Below are positions 10,356 through 21,419 of a stretch of 64,000 nucleotides of DNA, piece by piece; the first letter of the stretch is position 1; every line of letters starts with the position of its first letter. The notes under the pieces are model-generated. The model saw nothing but the letters and a program-made list of their open reading frames with translations. It searched no databases and was not told the origin of the DNA. Source of the stretch: Chrysemys picta bellii (lineage: Eukaryota > Chordata > Testudines > Emydidae); contig NC_088805.1 of NCBI RefSeq assembly GCF_011386835.1, forward strand, positions 17,294,836 through 17,358,835. The letters run 5' to 3'. Made by a program: the position numbers and the translations under genes.

Positions 10356-12800
10356 GTGGTGGGATGCAAGAGTTTGGAGTCTATGGGATATAGACTAATT
10401 CTGCTCATTTACCTCTGCAGTCCCTTGTATGAGGCATTTCTTCTCCTTGCTCCAAGGGGAAACTCAGCAGGTTCCTAGATGCTTGCTCTTTGCATCCGTG
10501 TCCTGCTGGATGTAGCTTCACGGGTGCGCAAACCCCTGGCGTGGGGCTGGTCTTGCACTTCCACAGCCTCTGCCTGCCTGAGGAGAAGGGAATGGGGCAT
10601 GAACACCGATTGCCTGCATGCTTGTGCTGTCGCTGGCCCACTGCGCGGCCAAGGAGCAGCTCTCTCTGCAATACTTGTGGGACTCCTTAAAGCAAGCTAA
10701 TTGGACATCCTCCCTAAGAGACTCAAAGGCCTGCTGCTGTCATATCTTCTTTAGCAATTGAAAATTATCTAAAAGCAGCTGTCACCTCTAAGAGCCACCA
10801 ACCGAAAAGGGAGCCACACAGGCTCTTTCACCACTGCCTGCATGTCGAGAGTCAATAACATCAGGTTGCCCTGAGTTGATGTAACGACAATTGACAAGTC
10901 AATGAAACAGGAAGGGTGCCGTGAGCTATAGAAGGAACTGGTGTCTGTGTTCCAAGGAGTTAAGGCTTTCCTGCCAGTGCCGGGTGCTGACATGTAGTTA
11001 ATTAGGCTCTCAGGAGCGTCTAAAATAAACTCAGTAATTTAGATAAAGCGAGTAGGTTTGGTGTAAATTTCAGGGATAGCCTGTTTGGATCTCATTGTCT
11101 CCCAAGGAGCACCTGGGGTGACACAAACTGATTCCCTAATGGAGCCTGGCAGCTGCAAGATGCTTCTCAGTGTATTTTTAAAAAAGCCCTACAATGGCTG
11201 TTGGGGATCAGGATGGAGGGACCTGTAAAATGAGTTCCTTTAGGAGGATAAAGGGAGATTGGCTGAGTTCTTAAATGAAAGTTCCTTTTATAAATGAACA
11301 GAATATCCTGTATGAACCTGGCGTTGACATTTTTGCTGCATTAGTGTATCAGAGAAAGAAGGGAGGTATTGCCTAGTGGCTAGAGCAGAGAACTAGGCAG
11401 TAGGAGATCCTGGTTCTCATCTTGCTTTTTCCACTCACCTTCTATGACAGTGAAGTCAATGGGAGATGCAGGTGGCTCAGCTCCTCTGAAAGTCAGGTCT
11501 GAGCTGTCCCGAACTCGGCACCCAAAAAGAGAGAGACGCAAAATCAGAGGCTGCTTTTGAAAAATGTGTGCCTCATCTTCCAATCTACAACATCCTGCTC
11601 CTGTGGTCTGGTGGACAGGGCATTAGTGGAGCATTCCTCTTCCCTCCCCGCCCGCGGAGTCCTGGCAGTCAGGACCGAGCTAATGGATCTGGGTCCCAAG
11701 TGTCCTGGATCAGCCCTGGGCCTTGGCAGAGGGAATAGGAGTTTGATAAGTGGCAATCAGGGCCTGACCCAAAGCCTTGTCTTTGTAGCTGTCCACTCCT
11801 ATTCAGCACTGCACGTGAGTGTGTGCTTAGCTTGTACATTGTATTCAGTGTGGGGTGTAACCGTGTATTTAAATGCTTTGCTGAACCAGGTCCTAACGTA
11901 GAAGCTCTTAGGATGTTTCATGTGGTTCTAAAGCACATGATATAAACCCACCCAGCTGTGCGGGACTAGGAAGCATGTTATAACATGCTTAGAATCATAA
12001 AGGGGGAAAGAGGATTTAAAATGTTGTTCTTACTTATTTGCAATACTGCCTAGCAATCCGAATGGACCGAAGCCCTTGTAATATCATCATAGCTGGGCTC
12101 TCTGCTGGGTCTTTAATATCTGCCTAAGCTGCCCCAGTGGCAGCACTGCCATCGCAAAGGGGATGTCAGGTTTGAGTGTTAATATACATGGAATAAAGGA
12201 ACCTTGGTACTGAGCGTTTACTAAATAAATATTCCCAGCAAACGATGCTGATGTGCAGGGAGACCAAAGCACCTGGGATTCAAGCCTTTTTACATTGCTA
12301 TGGGGGCTTTCTTATGAAGAGAAGACCAGAATGAAGATGTCCGGTATCTTCTTGCTATCCAATTGCTTCCTACTGTGCATTAAACGTGAATAACTCCCCC
12401 AGTTGTAACTCATTTATCTTCCTGGCCAAGGACAGGGTCTTTTCTCACAAAGCAAGTAACCCAAGCTCTCCAAGGGGGAAAAAAGATTGTGCCTGCCCTC
12501 CCCGGAGTGTGCTAAGGCGGGAAGGCACAAGGAGCCATTCCTCCATATCCGTGTGTCTTTGTGTCTTCCTATAGGGACAGGCACAATTGCAGTCTCTCCT
12601 CTCGTCTGAGTACAGCCATCTGCCTCGCTCCTGGGTGCATGCCCTTGTTCCCCATGGCACTGGCCAGCCGCACAGGGCAATGCGGGCTGTACGTACCCAC
12701 GGGGTGGCGTAGTGGCTGCATTCGCTGTGCAAGCTGAGCAGCTCCAGGAAGCTGTGTCCGTCCTTAAAGACACAGTCTGGCCATATCACTGTACTTCCGG
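10355..12800. other. unassigned sequence with a SINE head
   Basis: No gene seen. At 11365-11440 is a degraded SINE head (GCCTAGTGGCTAGAGCAGAG, then GATCCTGGTTCTCATC as B-box region). The part at 10985-11060 (TAGTTAATTAGGCTC, AGTAATTTAGATAAAGCG) is rich in TAAT cores and may be conserved non-coding DNA. A long minus-strand open frame across 12445-12960 spans SINE sequence and is not considered a gene. Confidence 0.35.
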
Positions 12801-12804
12801 TGGT

Positions 12805-12960
12805 ATGTACCCAACTCTGCTGCTGACCTGGTGTGTGACCCTGGGCAAGTCCCTTCAAATTTCTGTGCCTCTGCTTCCATGCCAACCCTTCGTGGCTTCT
12901 AGGTGCTTCTGTAACACAAGGATTAGATGGCGATAATGTAAAAGTCCTCACTGTGGCCAC
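12805..12960 (+). repeat. MIR-like SINE fragment
   Basis: TGACCTGGTGTGTGACCCTG, GGGCAAGTCCCTTC, TCTGTGCCTCTGCTTCC and AACACAAGGATTAGATGGCG follow the order of the CORE region of MIR-type SINEs (gaccttgggcaagt, tctgtgcctcagtttcc, tgtaaaatgggg). Confidence 0.7.
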
Positions 12961-13401
12961 AGCAAAGTTCTGTTTTAAAACACGTTACTTCTGCCTCAAT
13001 TGTTAGTTCTGAGCTAGTTCTGGTAGAGATTTTACAAGCCGTCTCCAGGTCCATTCAAAATTACAAGGTATCCTTCACTTCCTGTCCTAAACTGTTGTGT
13101 AAACGTTTCTATGCATTGTTAAAGAGCTGCCACATTCCACCCCAGAAGTGGCTGAGTGTTAGTGGTGAAAAGCATCCCAGAAACTGTGAAATGTCGCTGC
13201 CTTTTTCTCAAGGCTATAATTTGCAAATGACCACGAAAACACTCTTCCAATGAAAAAACACAACAAATTAACCTCTTGAAACCCCACAGAGGATGGGAGT
13301 GCCAGTCAATGCATGGCCAATACGAGCCACGTGAGACAATGACTGAACATTGGGCTATTGGTGTGTCCTTGTTAATGACAGCCCTTCAGAATGGTGGGTT
13401 G
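12961..13401. other. unassigned sequence
   Basis: Nothing recognised. AT-rich, no convincing open frame. Confidence 0.3.
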
Positions 13402-13525
13402 TTATTTGTATTGTTTTGCCTAGCAGCCCTAGACTTGGGCTAGGAGCCATTGTGTGAGGTGCTGTACAAACACAGAACAAAACGACAGCCCCTGCCTCAA
13501 AGAGCTCCATTCTTCCTCCAGCTGA
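13402..13525 (+). repeat. SINE-like 3' module
   Basis: TAGGAGCCATTGTGTGAGGT, GCTGTACAAACACAGAACAA and CAGCCCCTGCCTCAAAGAGC resemble modules at 21060-21140 and 37510-37570, a shared diverged SINE tail. Confidence 0.5.
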
Positions 13526-13683
13526 TGTAATCCAGCTGTCTAACCGATGGCATTTCTAAAGCACCTGTCACCTTGCAAGGCACTAGCTAGCTACTTAGGG
13601 ATCTCTCTGAGCCTGTCCCTAATGGGAGATTTGCCATTTGCCTTTACTGAGAGGAAGATCAAGCCCTGAGGAAGGTTCTTTAA

Positions 13684-13870
13684 GGATATGTCTACACAGC
13701 CTGTGGCAGAGAGACTCCCAGCCTGGGGTGACAGACTCAGGCCAGCGCTCTCAAAAACAGCGGTGTAGACAGCTCTTTGAAGGTGTGACGCAGGCTGGTG
13801 CTCGGGTGCTGAACCCACCTCCCTGCCTAGGCGTCAGAGCCACATCCCAACGCGCTCTTTACACAGCTAG
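13684..13870. mobile_element. degraded Harbinger-type MITE
   Basis: Starts GGATATGTCTACACAGC just after TAA, like the 5' end of the 5-kb Harbinger element. A second TGTAGACAGC occurs internally, with GC-rich inverted pieces. The right terminus is eroded (TTTACACAGC near 13860), so that edge is approximate. Confidence 0.6.
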
Positions 13871-14230
13871 TCTTTGAAGCCCTTAAGAGAAATTTTTTGC
13901 AGGGATTGGGTGATAAAGGTCATTGATCGTTTCAGTATGTCCCGGGACCAAAAGCAATGGGTCCTGAGGCAAGGCAATATTAAGAATCAAATTAGTGCTC
14001 TTCATTATGGTATTCCAAGAAGGCGTTGGTGATACTGACATTGACTGAGTGGAGCGATAGGCATTGGCTGCGTGTCTCCTGTCATAACGGGCGTTGCATT
14101 ATTCAGCTGATCGAGAATGTGGTTAGCTTTTCCTTAGGTGCATTCCCTTCAGTCGTGGTATTACGCTGAATACACCAGCCAACCCTGATGTTTATTCTGT
14201 TGAGTGTATTTTACAAGCTTGGATTCGGGG
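13871..14230. other. unassigned sequence
   Basis: Nothing recognised between the MITE and the promoter-like block that follows. Confidence 0.3.
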
Positions 14231-14580
14231 TTGCTGAGTGATGGGTAAATGGTCACCTCCCTTCCTCCTGCTGTCAGGAGCAAGCACTGAGCCTCTGGCC
14301 TAGCCAGCCCAGCCTCCAGTCAAATTAATGAGCTCAGAGTTGCGGTAGGACCACTGGATTGACCAGCCTGTCTGATTGGCTGAGGGGAGCCACCAGGTCT
14401 GCTTTTAAGCTCAGCAGCACGTCACTGCCTGATCAGTGCTTCAGCCCACAGCCCTGATTGCTCTTGCTCCTGTCCTGCGCCAGCCCTGTTCCTGCTTCCA
14501 GCTCTGACCCTTGGCTCTGGTTCCTGACTCTGGCTCTGAGCAGTGGCTCCAGTTTCTGGCCCCCTAGACAAGGCCAACAG
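14231..14580 (+). repeat. possible LTR-like fragment
   Basis: Contains GTCTGATTGGCTGAGGGGAG (CCAAT-type) about 20 bp before CTTTTAAGCTCAGC (TATA-like), then a C/T-rich stretch of repeated GCTCTGACCC, TGGCTCTGG and TGACTCTGG. This is the arrangement of an LTR promoter and downstream region. No matching second LTR or internal gene is visible, and an ordinary host promoter cannot be excluded. Confidence 0.3.
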
Positions 14581-14599
14581 GCAGGAGTGTTGTTCCCAT

Positions 14600-14855
14600 T
14601 AACAAAGATGGGACGGAGGCTCAGAGAGATTAGGTGACTTGTCCAACATCACACTGGAAGTCGGTGACAGTGCTGAGAATTGAACCTGGGAGGCACCTTA
14701 ACCACTGGACCATGCTGCCTCAAACAGCTTACGTAGACAAGGGGCAGGAGAGGTGAAATGACTTGCCTAAAGTCACATGGCAGGTCAGTGGCAGAGCCTA
14801 GAATCCAATGCACGTCTCCTGAGTCTGTCTAGTGCCCTACCCATTGAGCATATAG
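14600..14855 (-). repeat. two MIR/CORE-type SINE copies, antisense
   Basis: GGAGGCTCAGAGAGATTAGG, TGACTTGTCCAACATCACAC and GAATTGAACCTGGGAGGC form a reverse-complement MIR-like body. A second copy starts near 14735 (GGTGAAATGACTTGCCTAAA, TCACATGGCAGGTCAGTGGC) and ends with a reversed tRNA-like head. Confidence 0.8.
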
Positions 14856-16835
14856 CCGCTCAATAAACAATATTGGTTTGCACGGTGAAGCAGCCAGGGT
14901 GTTAATATGTTTCAGCCCGGCTGGCCCTCACTAGCCTGCCAGTGCCAGCCTGTTATCCTGGGTTAATATTTGGCAATGTGTGTGTGAACCTGGCAGTCTT
15001 CTGACAGCCTGAAGCAATGGGGGACCCTTGGTCCTTATGGGGAAAAGGACACAGCATGGGCGAGGAAAATCCACAGGGATCTGGGGATGTAAAGACTCTA
15101 TCCTAGGGGAGCAGGCCAGCTAGTGCTGAATGCAGGAACAGGGGCTGGGAACCTGCCAGGAGACAGCTCAGGACTCGCTAACATCTTACATTTTCCCTAG
15201 AGCGCCAAGTATCCATGTAGCAGGATGTGCCAGTTGAAGGTGGTGCTAACAGACATGGCTCATGGCTGTATGCACCTGTAACACACGGATGTGCAGCAGG
15301 ATGTCTCTTTGTAAACTGGTTCACAGAATCAGGAAGTTTTGTTCCTTCTCCGTTGCCAAGGCCCAGCCTTTTCCTCCCTTGCCTAGAGGGGGAAACTGCT
15401 CAGTGGAGATACAGCAAGATGGAACTGGAAGCTGGTTGGCCTGCTTGCGTTGCTGAATCCAGACCCAGCAGATGGTGCTGAACTGGAAGAGCATAGAGGC
15501 AGCGGAAGGGAGATGAGGATGCGCTGCCTCTGGGTAGATGTAACGTTCTGAATGGGCTTGGGGATTCGTACATTTATGGAGTTAAACATCAGTGGAGATG
15601 AGTAAAGATGTTCCACGTGCGAATCCTCATCTCTTCCAGCCCAGCCCTGACTGGGCCATAGACGTGTATTGACTAGCTGGCATTTGTACAGTGGATGTTG
15701 ACAAGCGAGGCATGCTGGGCCAGATTCTGAGGTGAACTGGAGCTTCTGCATTGTCATCAGCATGGAGAGTGGCCCCATGAGAACTCCCCAACCTCACTCT
15801 TGTTTCCTCCTTCCTTCTAAGCACCCATGCCCAGCTGGCCCCTGCTCCACTTCCTCCTGGCTGAGCCCCCTGCAGTGAGGGCCGACACAGATGGTGCCTC
15901 CCCTCTTCATGCAGAGCTTTCTGGGCCCAGATCGTCAAGGGCAGTTTGGCACCTAAATACCGTTGAGTACCTAGACCCTGGCCTTCTCCTCTCCACACAT
16001 TGCACGGGGCCTGCATACCCCATCACAACTCTATCCTCATGACCCTCCTCAGGTCTTTTCCAGCCTTGGTAACGGACCACCACAACTCCAGGTGTTCTTA
16101 GCCACCCTCATGCTTTATTTTATCCCTTCAGCAGGCCACAGCCTGGGGAGTTAGTTACGTGCGATTTACAGTCACTAACCAGTTTCCCTTACTTGCGTCT
16201 GGGCCAAGGCACAGAATTAGCAACAGCTACTTCTACCTTCTTTCAAGCTCCCTACTCTTCTCCCTACCACGTCTTTCCTGTCTGCTTCTGTAGCGCCAGT
16301 GGCTGTGTGTATGCGCGTGTGGGGTAACTTTCACCTAACTGGCCCCTCGCCTGTATCCTCCTCAGTTAACTGGCACCCTCAGCCAACTGTCTGCCTTTCA
16401 ATCAGCTCCCAGTTGAAGTATACAGGTGGGGATTGGAGTGCCTGGGTGCTGAGTCGGCCCCGACTCAGCACGCCCCATTACACCTACTAACCAGCCTTTT
16501 GAGAGGATCTACCATCACTCCCTTCTCCGCTGTGCTGGCAAATAACTGCCTGTCTCCTGTAGCTGCACCTGGCTGAGCTCTTGTACGCATTTACACTCAA
16601 CCCAGGGGTAATAAACCAGCAGGAAGCCTCAAGCCAACATGATCAGTCACACGACCCGTCAGTGCTGACGGCAAACAGCTTAGTCAATAAAAACCCTTGC
16701 ACATTGCTTGCCTCTTTGGCAGGATTGGTTGCTATGGGTGAAGGTTCAAACCGTTTGCATTCTGCTGGGTGAGAAGTGCCCCCGAGGGCATGATCTTTTT
16801 GCTGGTTGCCTCTTTGATTTTCGTTCAAGATTTAT
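14856..16835. other. unassigned sequence, no gene seen
   Basis: About 2 kb without a recognised exon. Overlapping open frames of 63-131 residues on both strands around 15380-16040 lack domain signatures. TCGGCCCCGACTCAGC near 16450 is part of a short local inverted repeat. Confidence 0.3.
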
Positions 16836-17130
16836 CTATTGCCGTCGCAGCCGGGAATAGTTCATCAAGTGCATAGTGGCACCAGCGGCGTCATGCCCTG
16901 CTCGGGGAGATATACCCGGGCGAGCTCGGCTCGAGCTCATGCGCCAACCATAGAAGAGTAGCTGCAGTGGTACTTGTGGCAAGAGGGGCTAGCTGCCCAA
17001 GTGCCAGCTGAGATGCTAGGCACGTCCTCCGCTCAAGTTGCCGTGGCTGTGCTCTATGTTTAGCTAGTGCAGTGATGTCTCCTCCTCAAGCTGGGAATTA
17101 CACCTTGCAGCTCGAACTGTAGACGTACCC
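16836..17130. mobile_element. degraded MITE with GTAGACGTACCC end
   Basis: The right end GCTCGAACTGTAGACGTACC is the reverse complement of GGGTACGTCTACA-type Harbinger MITE ends, as at 43422. Interior pieces GCTGCAGTGGTACTTGTGGC and CTAGTGCAGTGATGTCTCC resemble that element. The left terminus is not clear. Confidence 0.55.
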
Positions 17131-17215
17131 TGTGATAGAAGACAGGGCAGCCCATGAGAGGGCTCCAAAGCTACTTAAAGGGACAACACCCAATTCCTAT
17201 ATGCTACAGCCACGT

Positions 17216-17412
17216 TCAGTGATCCTGATCAAACCAAATTCCCATTGAAGTCAGAGGGAGTTTTGGTCTGTTAAGGCTAGGATCTAAGCGGCTAGGACAG
17301 TCCTGACTTGAGGCAGAATGCCTTCCTGTTTTCTGCCCTGCAGTAGCATCAGATCTAAACCCCGCTGAAATCAACGTGTGGCTTTCAGTGGTGTTTGGAT
17401 CAGACCCTAAGT
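17216..17412. repeat. two small foldbacks with the shared core
   Basis: Near 17217-17270: GATCCTGATCAAACC, CCCATTGAAGTCAGAGGGAG. Near 17347-17410: CAGATCTAAACCCCGCTGA pairs with TCAGTGGTGTTTGGATCAGA around GAAATCAACG. Both belong to the TTGACTTCAATGGG set. Confidence 0.55.
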
Positions 17413-17984
17413 CCTTATCAGAAGCTCCGCTGACTTCCCTCATCTTCCTTCTCCCTTTCTCTCTTGTGATATTCTATAGACCTGCTGTTGACATCAATTG
17501 CATAGAATTTTTTTTTTTGAAGTTTCTCATTGTGAATTGCAGAGGAATCCGCTAGGGTAGGACAGCGGTTTCTGTATTTTTTTAAAGGTAAAATATGTGT
17601 TAATTAACAAAGAAAAAAGCCCAGATAAACATGGGCATGAATGATAGCCCGTTTCAGATTTCAGTGTGTAGCATTTTGCATTCAATCTGGACAACCTGTG
17701 GCTTTCTTTAAATTGCATTTGAACAAGAGTAAATACAAAAAGAAAGAAACCAGGAGAGCAAGAGCCTGCAGGAAATTCCTCTACTGTAAACAAAATGGCC
17801 TTATGATTGATGCTAATGTACAGCCCCTTGTAAACACGTCTGTTTACTTGCAGGAAGCCAGAAAGAAACAATACTGGGCCCTGCAGATTTTATCTAGCTT
17901 TGCTTAAACACTTCTGGCTTCCAGTAGTCACTCTAGATAGAGCCCAGGACTGACGATGGTTCATTGGAAAACTCCCATTTACTG
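17413..17984. other. unassigned sequence
   Basis: Short T run at 17510-17518. No exon or repeat recognised. Confidence 0.3.
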
Positions 17985-18125
17985 TACTTACTATCTGTGC
18001 CAAATACTGTAGACGGGCAAAGCTGCATGGGAATCATTGATAATAATGTTTTGTGGCAAGCCTGCACCTCAGCGGTAACAGTTTATTAATGATGGCTGTG
18101 AGACATTAATGCTTTGCAAAGGGGC
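17985..18125. promoter_or_regulatory. candidate conserved non-coding element
   Basis: GGGAATCATTGATAATAATG, CCTCAGCGGTAACAGTTTAT and TAATGATGGCTGTGAGACAT then TAATGCTTTGCAAA give a dense run of homeodomain (TAAT) and octamer-like (TTTGCAAA) cores in sequence free of repeat signatures. The composition is typical of vertebrate developmental enhancers, but no alignment was possible. Confidence 0.25.
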
Positions 18126-18346
18126 TCTAGTTCTCAACACATCTAATGAGGGAATGTTATGCCTATAAAAAATGCAGTAATAACACTGATCCAACACTGC
18201 TAAGTTCCAATGGGCTTCCACTGAGAATTCACTGCTGTACCAAACACGGCTGCTGTTGCTGATGTTGATGGATATTGCGTTGATGGAAAATGGTATAATC
18301 GCTGTGGAGCTCTCAAAGAAAAATCAATCCAAATCCTGGAGTCTGA

Positions 18347-18418
18347 GGGTGAAATACTAGCCCCAGTGAAGTCCAGGGGAGTTTTGCCATTGACTTTAGT
18401 GGGGCCAGAATTTCACCC
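18347..18418. repeat. 72-bp foldback with TTGACTTCAATGGG-type core
   Basis: GGGTGAAATACTAGCCCCAG with TGAAGTC pairs with GACTTTAGTGGGGCCAGAAT with TTCACCC (23 of 27 positions), around AGTTTTGCCATT. Diverged copies lie at 21665-21728 and 40682-40749. Confidence 0.85.
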
Positions 18419-18784
18419 TGAGTAACTCTGACGTGTCTGGATTTTTTAATTAGGTATTAAAGAGAAACTACGTGGGATGGTTCATCTCTCTCCTGCAGAA
18501 GTGTACGTGCTCATACGAGGACTAAATGCTAGGCTAGGAATAAATAGGGTATTATTAGAGATGGGCAAAACTTGGGGATGTTTTTGGTTTTAGATTTACA
18601 GAGTCTTGTGAGTTTGCATTTATTTTGATGGTTGTTTGTCACCCTTCTCCCAGGAGGTGAAGGCATTCAGCACTTGACTATCTGTTTAGAGCCATTCTTG
18701 AGGACCTTATTCTGTCCTTACAAGGCAGTTAGACAGAGCGATATGGACAATTTGATAATCTGAGCTCATTCAAACAAAAGGTGT

Positions 18785-19988
18785 TTTAATTAAGCCAAAT
18801 GCAAAATGTGTACCTCCAGGAACATGGAACCGCAGGCCGTGGCTACAGACTAGGGGACTGTATCCTGGAAAGCAGAGACTTGGAAAAGGAGATAGGGGTC
18901 ATAGTGAACAAGGAATTGAAATGAGCTCCCAGAGTGATGTGGCAAAAAGAGCTAATGTGATCCTAGGATGTATTAATAGGGGAGTAACGAGTAGCAGTAG
19001 GCGGTGATTTTACCTCTGTATGTGGCATTGGTGACACTGATAGGATACTGCATGTAGGCGCCGACTTCTTCGGGCTCCGGTGGGTGCTCGAACCCCCTCT
19101 GCCCCCTGCCCTGCCCTCTCCCGCCCCCATTCCAACCCCTTCCCCAAAGTCTCTGCCCCTATTCGACTCCTTCCCCAAATCCCCGCCCCAGTCCCACCTC
19201 CTCCCCTGAGCGTCCCACATTCCCGCTCCTACCCCCTCCCTCCCAGAGCTTGCTACAGCTGTTTGACGGCGGAAAGCGCTGGGAGGGAGGGAGGGAAGGA
19301 GGAGTGGAGACATGGCACGCTCAGGGGAGGAGGCGGAGGTGAGGTGGGGGGGGGGCGGGACGGTGAGCTTGGCTGCCGGTGGATGCAAAGCACCCACTAA
19401 ATTTTCCCCGTGGGTGCTCCAGCCCCGGAGCACCCACGGAGTCGGCGCCTATGGTATTGCATATAGTTCTGGTGTCCATGTTTTATAAAGGATGGTGAAA
19501 AATCGGAGAGGGTGCAGAAAAGAGCGATGAAAACGATTCAGGGGCTGGAGGAAATGTCTGTTTACCAGTGAGAGACTTAAAGAGCTCAATCCGGTTAGCT
19601 TGTCAAAAGGAAACCTCAGAGGTGACTTGAGTACAGTGTCTAAGGACCTTCCTGGGGAGAAAATATCAAATACTAAAGGGCTCTTTAATCTAGTGAAGAA
19701 AGGGTTGACAAGAACTGATGGCTGGAAGCTGAAGACACGCAAATTCAAACTGGAAATAGGGCAGACATTTTTTAACAGGGAGGGTGATTAATCGTTGGAA
19801 AAAACGATCTAAGGAAGAGGTGGATTGTCTTCAGATCAAGATTGGATAGCTTTCTGGAAAATAAGCTTCAGCCAAACACAAGTTATTGGGCTCAATACAG
19901 GAATAATGGTGAAATGTAATGGTCTGTGTTATACAGGAGGTCAGACTAGATGATCTAATGGTCCCTTCTGGCCTTAAACACTATGAAT
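18785..19988 (+). mobile_element. CR1 LINE 3' end, sense, split by a hAT insertion
   Basis: CR1 segments include AAGCAGAGACTTGGAAAAGG, GGGTCATAGTGAACAAGGAA, GTTCTGGTGTCCATGTTTTA, GGTGCAGAAAAGAGCGATGA and the end GGTCAGACTAGATGATCTAA followed by TGGTCCCTTCTGGCCTTAAA and CTATGAATCTATGA. A 401-bp hAT element interrupts it at 19054-19454. The reading frame is decayed. The copy is 5' truncated, as is usual for LINEs. Confidence 0.9.
19054..19454. mobile_element. non-autonomous hAT transposon inside CR1
   Basis: Flanked by TACTGCAT (19046-19053) and TATTGCAT (19455-19462), an 8-bp target-site duplication with one change. The ends GTAGGCGCCGAC and GTCGGCGCCTATGG are inverted repeats. The GC-rich interior has GGTGGGTGCTCGAACC at the left and GAGCACCCACGGAGTCGG at the right. 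It is the same family as 6253-6517 and is younger than the CR1 it split. It encodes no transposase, and the open frames inside reflect GC-rich sequence. Confidence 0.9.
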
Positions 19989-20063
19989 CTATGAAAAGTA
20001 TTATTGACTCTAAGGGAGTTTTGCCTGAATAAGAATTGCAGGACTGGTTTCTCTGGGGACCAA

Positions 20064-20160
20064 TCCTGCAAACAATTAGTACTGGACGTAGTGCACTGAA
20101 ATCAATAGGTCTGCACATAGTGGAAAGTGCTACTCCCAGTCTTGTTTGCAGGATCGGGCC
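20064..20160. repeat. foldback with CCAATCCTGCAAACA arms
   Basis: CCAATCCTGCAAACA at the left pairs with TGTTTGCAGGATCGG at the right (the last T is shared with flanking TCTTG). The centre holds CTGAAATCAATAGG. A related right arm GTTGCAGGATTGGGCCC occurs at 41246-41260. Confidence 0.7.
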
Positions 20161-20523
20161 CATATTTTGTAAACTGCTTTGGCATGTAATGAATCATACA
20201 GAAAAAATCCTCTACTCCTATTTTCTATTTGTATGCACACACAGATTCAGGATATTAAAGGGATATTGTTAGGTAGTTTAGGTCAAAAACCGAGTTTTAA
20301 AATAGATGGTTTTACAAAATATTAGCATATAAATGTTTTCATGGCTTCGGTTGAAATGAAAACTGTTTATATGGATGGGAACGTTCTCAGACAGGGTTTG
20401 CAGCATTGTGCTAGTGCATGAGAACCAGAATATACAACACTCATTTGTTTCCCTTGTCCGAGCTGAGTGAAAGGGGAGGAAGGGGAAAGGCTCAGTCCTG
20501 CAAGGTGCTGAGCTCTCTGACCC

Positions 20524-20637
20524 TGATCAAGCAAAGCACTCAAGCACATATGTAACTTTCAGCACATGAGTAATCTGATTGACTTCAGTGGGATTACTCA
20601 CATGCGTAATGTTAAGCACGCATATCAGAGTTTGCAG
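20524..20637. repeat. foldback, AGCACATG/AGTAATC family, copy 1
   Basis: GCAAAGCACTCAAGCACATA, TGTAACTTTCAGCACATGAG and TAATC form the left arm. GGATTACTCACATGCGTAAT, GTTAAGCACG and CAGAGTTTGC form the right arm. TGATTGACTTCAGTG sits in the loop. Copies 2 and 3 are at 21187-21305 and 29273-29395. Confidence 0.8.
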
Positions 20638-21014
20638 ATTCAGTGTCTAGGATATTTATATTCCACTGACAGCTCATGTGGTGCCATAATCCCGATATAA
20701 TAATGTCTGCTTGAGAGAGAGGTCATTCCCCTTGCTTTAATTCTTTTTTTTTTTACCCTTGCTTCTCTTTAGTGTTCTGTAAGACACCCTGATACTCTAC
20801 ACAAATAAAAGGCTTTGGAGATATTAGTCTGAGAGGCCACTTTTCCCCTTCTGTGCTGTTCTGGTAGCTGAGATCCATTTATTATTGCAGCTGGTCAAAA
20901 CCTTTCCAATTTTTGAAAAACGGATGAAAATGTTGCTGCTTTTTGACCAGCTGGTCAAACTATTTCAAAATTGCAAGAGTTCAATGAAAAACATTCGTCA
21001 GTTTTTAGCCAGCT

Positions 21015-21140
21015 TTATGTATTTATTATTAATGTGTATTACAATATTGCCTAAATGCCTCAATCAGGGATCGAGGCCCCATTGTGCTAGGAGCTGTACA
21101 TATGTAATAAAAAGAGAGCTCTTGTCCCCCGAAACATTTC
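21015..21140 (+). repeat. SINE-like 3' module
   Basis: CCTCAATCAGGGATCGAGGC, CCCCATTGTGCTAGGAGCTG and TACATATGTAATAAAAAGAG with TCTTGTCCCCCG follow the same order as the modules at 13402 and 37500. Confidence 0.5.
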
Positions 21141-21186
21141 AGTCTAAGGGATTGATGGTGCAAAGTTGGAGTGCTGAGCCCTCTAG

Positions 21187-21305
21187 GCCTGATCCAGCAA
21201 CGCACCTAAGCATGTGTTTAACATTAAAGGCCTAAGTAGTCCCCACTGACTCCAGGAGGCCGAATGAGGGAAGTTAAGCACATGTTTAATTTATTTGCCG
21301 GATGG
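21187..21305. repeat. foldback, AGCACATG/AGTAATC family, copy 2
   Basis: CTGATCCAGCAACGCACCTA, AGCATGTGTTTAACATTAAA and GTAGTCCCCACTGACTCC face AAGTTAAGCACATGTTTAA. More diverged than copy 1; the right outer arm is poorly kept. Confidence 0.65.
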
Positions 21306-21419
21306 AGGCTAGAGTGCCCAGCACCTTGCAGGATCAAGCTAAAAGCAATTTCTTGCTACCCGACACAATTGAATATCTGGGTGCTCAATGTGACGCTTTT
21401 TATCAAGCAAAGCAGGACA

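Noticed and set aside
10074..10408. Frames ending in repeated Val-Cys or Thr-His
   Set aside because: Produced by the TG microsatellite.
12445..12960. 171-residue frame on the minus strand
   Set aside because: It covers a MIR-like SINE in reverse and has no domain-like segment; composition looks non-coding.
15383..16042. Frames of 129-131 residues on the minus strand
   Set aside because: They overlap other frames on both strands, have no recognisable domain and no splice-site support.
19080..19433. Overlapping 106- and 156-residue frames on opposite strands
   Set aside because: They fall in the GC-rich interior of a TSD-bounded hAT element; no domain and no conservation expected.
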